Shown here in pieces: positions 1 through 5,018 of a DNA stretch of 6,467 nucleotides. The stretch is taken from positions 1 through 6,467 of the forward strand of contig JACCYD010000918.1 of assembly GCA_013696695.1 (NCBI GenBank). Direction: 5' to 3'. Each line of letters opens with the position of its first letter. Within the stretch, counting starts at the first letter, position 1. The DNA is from Deltaproteobacteria bacterium. Lineage in GTDB: Bacteria > Myxococcota_A > Polyangia > Haliangiales > Haliangiaceae. The translations under genes were made by a program, and so were the position numbers. The notes below the pieces were generated by a model, which was not told the origin of the DNA, did no database searches, and saw only the letters and a program-made list of their open reading frames with translations.

Positions 1-1122
1 GTCCTCGTCTACGTGATGGCCGCGGGCGTCAACTACAACAACGTGTGGGCCGCGATGGGCGTCCCGATCGATGTCATCAAGACGCGGCAGAAGCAGAAGA
101 AGAAGGATGCGCCCGCGCGTCCCGAAGACGAGTTCCACATCGGCGGCTCCGACGCCTCGGGTGTCGTGTGGGCCATCGGTAAGGACGTCACCAACGTGCG
201 CATCGGCGACGAGGTCGTCGTCCACTGCGGTATGTGGGAGCCCGACGATCCGCACGTCGTCGCCGGCAAGGATCCGATGTTCGCCCCATCTGAGAAGATC
301 TGGGGCTACGAGTCCAATTGGGGCAGTTTCGCGCAATACACCAAGGTGCAGGATCACCAGTGCCTGCCAAAGCCCGCACATCTGACGTGGGAAGAAGCGG
401 CGGCGTACATGCTGGTCGCCGCCACCGCGTATCGCATGCTGCACGGCTGGTCGCCGAACGTCGTGCGTGCCGGCGAGCCGGTGTTGATCTCGGGCGGCGC
501 CGGTGGCCTCGGCTCGATGGCGCTCCAGATCGCGCGCGCGGCGGGCGCGCGTCCCGTCGCCGTGGTGTCCGGCGATTCGAAGACCGAGTTCTGCAAGAAG
601 CTCGGCGCCGTCGGCGTCATCGATCGCCGCAAGTTCGAGCACTGGGGCAAGCTGCCGCGCTGGTCCGACGAGATCGAATACAACCTGTGGCTCAAGGGCG
701 CGCGTGCCTTCGGCGCGGCGTTCTGGGAGGCGCTCGGCGAGAAGAAGAGCCCGACGATCGTGTTCGAGCATCCCGGCGAGACCACGCTGCCGACCTCGTG
801 CTTCATGTGCGAGACCGGCGGCATGATCGTGATCTGCGCCGGCACCACCGGGTACAACGCGACACTCGATCTCCGCTACCACTGGATGCGCCAGAAGCGG
901 CTGCAGGGGTCTCACTTTGCGAACGACGAGCAAGCCGCCGGCGCCAACGATCTCGTGATCGCGAAGCAAGTGGATCCGTGCCTGTCGCGCACGTTCACGT
1001 TCGCCGACACCGGCGCGTGTCATCAGCTGATGCGCGACAACCAGCACCCGTCGGGCAACATGGCGATCCTCGTCAACGCGAAGCGTCCCGGTCTGCGGAC
1101 GCTCGCGGAGTCGCGGAAGTGA
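1..1122 (+). CDS. ccrA: Crotonyl-CoA carboxylase/reductase, C-terminal 373 residues (5' end outside window)
   Basis: This enzyme reductively carboxylates crotonyl-CoA with CO2 and NADPH to give ethylmalonyl-CoA. It is cytosolic and belongs to the zinc-less MDR (alcohol-dehydrogenase-like) superfamily. The frame is open from base 1 (VLVYVMAAGVNYN...) and stops at TGA 1120-1122. The family is usually about 430-450 residues, so roughly 60-80 N-terminal residues lie upstream. Numbering from the first visible codon, AAGVNYNNVW is at 7-16, IGGSDASG at 47-54, WGYES at 101-105, the NADPH loop GGAGGLGS at 165-172, FEHPGE at 255-260, VICAGTTG at 277-284 and QGSHFAN at 302-308. N13, Y103-E104 and H305 probably match the four CO2-pocket residues described in Kitasatospora setae Ecr (N81, F170, E171, H365), with Tyr for Phe. 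That match is by motif order, not alignment. A lysine-rich stretch (residues 27-36) sits in a variable loop. The overlap with the following epimerase-like gene supports ethylmalonyl-CoA metabolism. Confidence 0.95.
   Translation, partial: VLVYVMAAGVNYNNVWAAMGVPIDVIKTRQKQKKKDAPARPEDEFHIGGSDASGVVWAIGKDVTNVRIGDEVVVHCGMWEPDDPHVVAGKDPMFAPSEKIWGYESNWGSFAQYTKVQDHQCLPKPAHLTWEEAAAYMLVAATAYRMLHGWSPNVVRAGEPVLISGGAGGLGSMALQIARAAGARPVAVVSGDSKTEFCKKLGAVGVIDRRKFEHWGKLPRWSDEIEYNLWLKGARAFGAAFWEALGEKKSPTIVFEHPGETTLPTSCFMCETGGMIVICAGTTGYNATLDLRYHWMRQKRLQGSHFANDEQAAGANDLVIAKQVDPCLSRTFTFADTGACHQLMRDNQHPSGNMAILVNAKRPGLRTLAESRK
1107..1110 (+). promoter_or_regulatory. Ribosome binding site GGAG for the VOC gene
   Basis: GGAG lies 8 nt upstream of the GTG at 1119-1121, inside the last codons of ccrA. 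It fixes the start of the downstream gene at this GTG. The open frame runs much further upstream, but that stretch lies within ccrA and is a high-GC shadow. Confidence 0.6.
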
Positions 1123-1574
1123 CCAGGCCGTTCAGGGTCCTTGGCCTCCAGCAGATCGCGATCGGTGGCCCGAGCAAGAAGGCGCTGCGCGGCCTGTGGG
1201 TCGATCTGTTCGGCATCCCGGCCACCGGCACGTTTCGCAGCGAAAAGGAAAACGTCGACGAGGACATCCTTTCCCTCGCCGGCGTCGAGATCGATCTGAT
1301 GGAGCCCATCGATCCGGCGAAGTCACCCAAGGTCCACGAGCCGCGGCTCAACCACCTCGGCTTGTGGGTCGACGATCTACCGAAAGCCGTCGAGTGGCTG
1401 ACCGCGCAGGGCGTGCGGTTCACGCCGGGCGGCATTCGCAAGGGTGCCGCGGGTCACGACGTCTGCTTCATCCACCCCAAGGGCGACGACACGTCACCGC
1501 GGTCGGGGGAGGGCGTGTTGATCGAGCTCGTCCAGGCGCCGCCCGACCTTGTAACCGCGACTCCTGTCGCGTGA
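1119..1574 (+). CDS. VOC-fold protein, probable methylmalonyl/ethylmalonyl-CoA epimerase
   Basis: The 151-residue protein starts at GTG, which overlaps the ccrA stop as GTGA, so the two genes are very likely translationally coupled. It shows two beta-alpha-beta-beta-beta (VOC/glyoxalase) halves: LGLQQIAIGG (residues 8-17) with LAGVEIDLMEP (53-63), then LNHLGLWVDD (77-86) with GVLIELVQAP (132-141). The length and the ending are typical of methylmalonyl-CoA epimerase, which interconverts the 2R and 2S forms of alkylmalonyl-CoA. That is the step needed between CCR and the B12-dependent mutases. By motif comparison the four metal-ligand positions appear to be Q12, D59, H79 and E136. The usual epimerase set is His, Gln/His, His, Glu, so the first two differ and the pattern leans towards the Gln/Glu/His/Glu set of glyoxalase I. 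The epimerase call therefore rests mainly on context and the C-terminal half. A glyoxalase-type or other VOC activity remains possible. Confidence 0.75.
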   Translation: MTRPFRVLGLQQIAIGGPSKKALRGLWVDLFGIPATGTFRSEKENVDEDILSLAGVEIDLMEPIDPAKSPKVHEPRLNHLGLWVDDLPKAVEWLTAQGVRFTPGGIRKGAAGHDVCFIHPKGDDTSPRSGEGVLIELVQAPPDLVTATPVA

Positions 1575-1583
1575 GATGATGAC

Positions 1584-2153
1584 CTAAGCCGAGCGGCTGT
1601 CGGCTTTCCAGCGGAGATAGCGCGCGAACCCGAGCAGCTCGCGAAGCGCGGCCGGCGGCAGCATGCGCGCTTCGGTCAGCACCGCGGCCACGATCGGCTC
1701 GGGGCGCTCGTCGGGGCTGCAGCGGCGGAAGTCCCAGCGGCCGCGTCCCCAGAAGCCATCGATCCGGTAGTTGTTGACGATCGAGCCGACCCACGGCGAC
1801 GAATCGCCGGGGTTGATGATGTTGACGTAGCGACCGACGATGCGATCAGCGCCGCCGCTCCCCCCTGGCGTGCGCGTGCCCTCGAACAGGTAGGTGCCGG
1901 CATCGCGGTAGAGGATGAACACCTGGTCGCCCTGGATCTGGAGCGTGGCGACACCTTGCTGCCACTCGCCATCGCCCTGGCGCCAGCGACTGCTCCACGC
2001 GCCGTCGAGGTTCGTGACCTCGGTGGCGATCGTGACCCACGCCATCGCATTCTCGTCCTGCTCGGTCGCGCTGGCGGGGATCCGCTCTGCGAACGCCGCG
2101 ATGTCGGGCCCGTTCGGATCATGGACGTCGGGTACCGAGAACGGGTTGCGCAT
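1584..2153 (-). CDS. Tryptophan-rich hypothetical protein, 189 aa
   Basis: I do not recognise a named family for the whole protein. It starts at ATG (2153-2151) with AGGA 7 nt upstream and ends at TAG (1586-1584). There is no signal peptide or membrane segment, so it is probably cytoplasmic. Residues 1-37 look flexible and polar. Residues 38-143 look like a compact beta-rich domain with many aromatics, including NLDGAWSSRW (48-57), FILYRDAGTYLFEG (79-92), IVGRYVNIINPGDSSPW (105-121) and IDGFWGRGRWDFRR (131-144). Eight Trp occur in 189 residues. Repeated G-x-W/W-x-x-G patterns suggest strands and tight turns. Residues 161-182 (with MLPPAALRELLGFARYLRW) form an amphipathic helix resembling the LP...E-LLDFA-YL pattern of DUF2281-type proteins. 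The gene converges on ccrA-VOC (9-bp gap) and diverges from the bestrophin gene (34-bp gap). Codon use matches its neighbours. The coding call is secure; the function is unknown. Confidence 0.85.
   Translation of the reverse strand: MRNPFSVPDVHDPNGPDIAAFAERIPASATEQDENAMAWVTIATEVTNLDGAWSSRWRQGDGEWQQGVATLQIQGDQVFILYRDAGTYLFEGTRTPGGSGGADRIVGRYVNIINPGDSSPWVGSIVNNYRIDGFWGRGRWDFRRCSPDERPEPIVAAVLTEARMLPPAALRELLGFARYLRWKADSRSA
1586..1607 (+). terminator. Possible hairpin terminator after the ccrA operon
   Basis: A perfect 7-bp inverted repeat, AAGCCGA (1586-1592) and TCGGCTT (1600-1606), is separated by a 7-nt loop and followed by only one more T before CC. It begins 12 nt after the stop of the VOC gene and lies inside the last codons of the convergent gene. 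Position and symmetry fit a terminator, but the T-tract is short, so it may be weak, Rho-assisted or accidental. Confidence 0.35.
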
Positions 2154-2187
2154 GAGCGAATCCTAGCCGCAAAATGCGCGCCCGTCC
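2154..2187. promoter_or_regulatory. 34-bp divergent intergenic region
   Basis: This is the whole gap between the divergent starts at 2153 (-) and 2188 (+), so any promoters must overlap the flanking coding sequences. The only AT-rich stretch is CAAAAT (2170-2175), a 4/6 match to a -10 box. A poor TTGCGC (2146-2151) lies 18 bp upstream. Initiation from it would fall a few bases before the GTG of the bestrophin gene. No convincing operator repeat was seen. The promoter reading is speculative. Confidence 0.25.
2161..2164 (-). promoter_or_regulatory. Ribosome binding site AGGA for the Trp-rich gene
   Basis: The minus strand reads TAGGATTCGCTCATG, which places AGGA 7 nt before the ATG at 2153-2151. 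This supports that start over the later in-frame ATG at residue 37 (MAWVTIATEV). Confidence 0.55.
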
Positions 2188-3051
2188 GTGATCGACTACG
2201 ACCCACACCGTTGGTGGAGCCACTTCTTCGATCTCGAAGGCTCCCTGGTCAGGGAGATCGCGTATCGCGTCGGGGTCTGCGCGCTGACCGCGATCGGCGT
2301 CTCGATCGCCTACCACTACCACGCGGACGTCGCGATTCCAGGCGTGCCACACGCGCTGATCGGGCCGGTGATCGGCCTTCTCCTCGTGTTTCGCACCAAC
2401 TCGGCAAACGAGCGGTATGTCGAGGGGCGCCGGCTGTGGGGCGGCATCACCAACTCGACCCGGAATTTACGGCGCAAGTCCGAACAGTTCTTCGCGGCCG
2501 AGCCTGCGACGGTCGAGGCGATCATCGAGTGGATGGTCGCGTTCGCGTGGGCCACCCGCGCCCGGCTGATCGAGCAGAAGGGTGTCGGCACCGGCTGCAA
2601 GCTGCCGATCGACCAGCAGGACAAGGCGCTCGCGGCCGGCCACCCGCCCACGTACTGCGCCTCGCAGCTCGCGCGCATCTTGCTCGACGCCCGGCAGCGC
2701 GGCGTGATCACCGATATCCAGCACCAGATGCTCGATGCCGACGTCCAGGCGCTGGTCGATCATCTCGGAGGCTGCGAGCGCATCCTGTCGACTCCGCTGC
2801 CGTTCGCGTACGCCGTGCACCTTCGGCGTGCACTGGTGCTGTACTGCGGCTCGCTCCCGTTCGCCCTCGTCGATCTGTTCCACGAGTGGACGGTCGTCGT
2901 CGGCGTCGTCATGGCCTACATCCTGATCGGGATCGAGGAAATCGGCACCGAGATCGAGAACCCGTTCGGCCAGCGCCACAACGACTTGCCGCTCGACCGG
3001 ATCTGCACGAACCTCTCGCTACAACTTCGCGACGCGAGTAACGCATCATGA
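2188..3051 (+). CDS. Bestrophin-family anion channel
   Basis: This 287-residue integral inner-membrane protein belongs to the bestrophin (formerly UPF0187) family. Members form pentameric ion channels, and some eukaryotic members conduct chloride or bicarbonate. Family hallmarks run in order: an N-terminal DYDPHRWWSHFFDLEGS (3-19), LLLVFRTNSANERYVEGRRLWGGI (64-87), where RWWEAR-type wording is usual, CERILSTPLPFAYAVHLRRAL (196-216) and IGIEEIGTEIENPFGQRHNDLP (247-268). Likely membrane segments are about 25-45, 54-70, 206-228 and 233-250. The length is normal for bacterial bestrophins. The start is GTG at 2188. An in-frame TAG at 2164 excludes an earlier start, and the N-terminus matches the family, yet no Shine-Dalgarno sequence is visible. 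The stop overlaps the carbonic anhydrase start as ATGA, indicating co-transcription and translational coupling. The transported ion cannot be read from the sequence. Bicarbonate is inferred from the partner gene. Confidence 0.93.
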   Translation: MIDYDPHRWWSHFFDLEGSLVREIAYRVGVCALTAIGVSIAYHYHADVAIPGVPHALIGPVIGLLLVFRTNSANERYVEGRRLWGGITNSTRNLRRKSEQFFAAEPATVEAIIEWMVAFAWATRARLIEQKGVGTGCKLPIDQQDKALAAGHPPTYCASQLARILLDARQRGVITDIQHQMLDADVQALVDHLGGCERILSTPLPFAYAVHLRRALVLYCGSLPFALVDLFHEWTVVVGVVMAYILIGIEEIGTEIENPFGQRHNDLPLDRICTNLSLQLRDASNAS

Positions 3052-3680
3052 CCAAGCATCTGCTCTCCGGCCACGCGCGCTTTCGCAGCGAGTACTTCGA
3101 GCACGAGTCGGACTTCCTCCAGGCGCTCGCGCGAGACGGCCAGAACCCGAGTGCGCTGTACATCGGGTGCTCCGATTCGCGGGTCGTGCCCGAGTTGCTC
3201 ACCACGTCGCGCCCGGGCGAGTTGTTCGTCGTTCGCAACATCGCGAACGTCGTGCCCTCGTTCGATCACGCCGATGCCTCGGTCGGCGCGGCGATCGAAT
3301 ACGCGGTCGCCGTGCTGAAGGTGCCGCACGTCATCGTCTGCGGTCACGATAAGTGCGGCGGCGTCAAGGCCGCGCTCGACGGCGTCGACAAGCTAGCCGC
3401 GCACAAGAGCCTGCACGAGTGGGTGTCCGAGATCCTGCCCGCGGCTACCCGCGCGCGAGAGATCGAGAAGGGCGACGACAAGGCGCTCTTGCGCTGCGCC
3501 GTCGAGGAGAACGTCCTTTACTCGATGGAAAACCTGACCACATACCCGGCCGTCGCCGCTGCGCTGGCCGCGCACAAGCTCGAGTTCCACGGCTGGGTAT
3601 TCGACATCGACGCCGGCAAGCTACGCGTCTACGACGTCACGGCCCAGGAGTTCGTCGAGGCCGCCGTGGTCGCGCACTAG
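3048..3680 (+). CDS. Beta-class carbonic anhydrase
   Basis: This 210-residue zinc enzyme interconverts CO2 and bicarbonate, and no signal peptide is visible, so it should be cytoplasmic. The beta-class active site is complete: C41-S-D43-S-R45 (Zn ligand and the Asp/Arg dyad), with H100 and C103 in HDKCGG supplying the other zinc ligands. Other family wording includes ELFVVRNIANVV (58-69), SVGAAIEYAVAVL (78-90) and the C-terminal FHGWVFDIDAGKL (180-192). The length is typical of bacterial beta-carbonic anhydrases. The ATG at 3048 overlaps the bestrophin stop (ATGA). There is no good ribosome site of its own, so translation probably depends on ribosomes finishing the channel gene. Its position behind a bestrophin gene suggests it supplies or consumes bicarbonate at the channel mouth. 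The gene ends 6 bp from the convergent phosphatase gene. Confidence 0.97.
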   Translation: MTKHLLSGHARFRSEYFEHESDFLQALARDGQNPSALYIGCSDSRVVPELLTTSRPGELFVVRNIANVVPSFDHADASVGAAIEYAVAVLKVPHVIVCGHDKCGGVKAALDGVDKLAAHKSLHEWVSEILPAATRAREIEKGDDKALLRCAVEENVLYSMENLTTYPAVAAALAAHKLEFHGWVFDIDAGKLRVYDVTAQEFVEAAVVAH

Positions 3681-3696
3681 TCCTGGTCAGTCCTGG
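3679..3696. repeat. 8-bp direct repeat across two convergent gene ends
   Basis: AGTCCTGG occurs at 3679-3686 and again at 3689-3696, a 10-bp period. The first copy overlaps the carbonic anhydrase TAG and the second overlaps the TGA of the opposite-strand phosphatase. It may be a small tandem duplication at the junction. No hairpin terminator was found here. Confidence 0.5.
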
Positions 3697-4985
3697 AACA
3701 GATTCTCGGCTTCGGTCTCTTCGCCGTGCTTGTCGCCGTGAAGCGCGTCGCTGAGGTCGTTCGTGGTCTTGCGGAGCCGCTGGCCGAGCACCTGGACGAA
3801 GCTCCACAGCATCTTCACGGCGCTCGCGGGCTCGCGCTTGATGATCTCGTAGAACTCCTTGCGGTTGATCACGACCAGCCGCGTGGTCTCGAGCGCGGTC
3901 GCGGTCAGCGAGCGCACCGAGCGATCGACGAGTGACATCTCGCCGAAGTGTTGGCCGCGACCGAGCTCGGTGACGACGGTGTCGCCCTTGGTGAGTCGGA
4001 TCTTGCCCGACAGGACGACGAACATCGCGTCGCCCGGATCACCGGCGGTGAACACGCGCCCGTCGGTCTGAACGTCGAGCATGTCGGCGATGTTCGAGAC
4101 CCGCACCAGCTCCTTGTAGGAGAGGTAGCGGAACATCTGCATGCCCTTGAGCACGTCGAGCTTGAGCGAGACCTCGGTGGTGCGCGGGGCGATCTCGGTG
4201 GATTGGCTCTCGCCGATCCGCAACACCACGGCCGTGATGTTGTCGTGGCCGCCCCCCGAGTTCGCCATCTCGACGAGCTTGTGGGGCACTTCCTTGACCT
4301 CGCCGGCGGCGAGCTGCTTGGGGAGCTCGGTCTCGTCGACGTACGCGTACATGCCGTCGGAGCAGATCAGGAAGCGATCGCCGGGCAGGATGTCGAAGTC
4401 GAACGTATCGACCTCGACCGAGCCGTAGACGCCGACCGCGCGGGTGACCGCGTTCTTGTACTGCTTGTACGGCGAGCTCTCGATCTGCTCGCGATTGAGC
4501 TTGCCGCGGCGCACCAGCTCGTTCATCAGCGAGTGGTCCTCCGTCAGCACGTGGCACTGGTTCTGGCGCGCGAGGTAGACCCGCGAATCGCCGACGTGAG
4601 CGATGAAACCGCGCAGCTGGTCGCTGCCGCCGGCGATCAGCATCACGGTGGCGGTGGTGCCCATGCCGCGCTTGTCGGGCTCGTCCTGCGCGCGCTGGTG
4701 GACCGCGCCGCACGCCGCCTGGATCGCGTGCTCGAGCACCTGCAGGATCTCGTAGGCCTGTACGCCGGGATGGTCGACCCGGTAGCGATCGATCAGATCG
4801 CGGTTGTTGTTCACGGCATCGCGGATCTCGTGCACCGCGATCGAGGACGCGACCTCACCGGCGGCGTGACCACCCATGCCATCGGCGACCAAGAACAGCC
4901 GAAGCTTCTTGTCGATGAGGAAGTTGTCCTCGTTGTGATTCCGCTGCCGACCGACGTCGGTCGCCGCCGCGAACGAGAGCTCCAT
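3687..4985 (-). CDS. PP2C-type Ser/Thr phosphatase fused to a cyclic-nucleotide-binding domain
   Basis: This 432-residue cytoplasmic protein should remove phosphate from Ser/Thr (or Asp) residues of proteins and be tuned by a bound nucleotide. Residues 1-257 form a complete bacterial PP2C (Stp/PrpC-like) domain: DVGRQRNHNEDN (10-21), VADGMGGHAAGE (33-44), GTTATVMLIAG (109-119), HVGDSRVYL (130-138), TEDHSL (148-153), TRAVG (181-185), LICSDGMYAYV (206-216) and GGHDNITAVVL (245-255). The expected metal-binding acids E19/D20, D35, D210 and D248 are all present. After a linker, residues 282-400 form a CRP-like sensor with SGKIRL (326-331) and the phosphate-binding cassette FGEMSLVDRSVRSLTATA (347-364). 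Its ligand-contacting Glu (E349) and Arg (R358) are kept, so cAMP/cGMP-type binding is plausible. No DNA-binding domain follows; the acidic tail (about 405-432) looks disordered. It lies 33 bp downstream of the lipoprotein gene, probably in one operon. Its ribosome site is weak. No kinase partner is in view. Confidence 0.95.
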   Translation of the reverse strand: MELSFAAATDVGRQRNHNEDNFLIDKKLRLFLVADGMGGHAAGEVASSIAVHEIRDAVNNNRDLIDRYRVDHPGVQAYEILQVLEHAIQAACGAVHQRAQDEPDKRGMGTTATVMLIAGGSDQLRGFIAHVGDSRVYLARQNQCHVLTEDHSLMNELVRRGKLNREQIESSPYKQYKNAVTRAVGVYGSVEVDTFDFDILPGDRFLICSDGMYAYVDETELPKQLAAGEVKEVPHKLVEMANSGGGHDNITAVVLRIGESQSTEIAPRTTEVSLKLDVLKGMQMFRYLSYKELVRVSNIADMLDVQTDGRVFTAGDPGDAMFVVLSGKIRLTKGDTVVTELGRGQHFGEMSLVDRSVRSLTATALETTRLVVINRKEFYEIIKREPASAVKMLWSFVQVLGQRLRKTTNDLSDALHGDKHGEETEAENLFQD

Positions 4986-5018
4986 CCACTTACCAGCCTA
5001 CCGCAACTGCCGTGGGGT

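Noticed and set aside
318..1118. Long upstream extension of the VOC gene frame, giving a 418-residue open frame
   Set aside because: It lies entirely inside ccrA in another frame and reads as Arg/Ala-rich low-complexity sequence. The GTG at 1119 has a good GGAG and the protein from there has normal family length.
1859..1865. Run of six C (and similar G/C runs near 4249 and 5284) as phase-variation tracts
   Set aside because: Runs of six are expected in GC-rich coding DNA, encode ordinary glycine or similar residues, and all three genes are intact.
1956..3041. 361-residue plus-strand open frame across the divergent gap
   Set aside because: Arg-rich shadow of the Trp-rich and bestrophin genes. 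The bestrophin frame holds every family motif.
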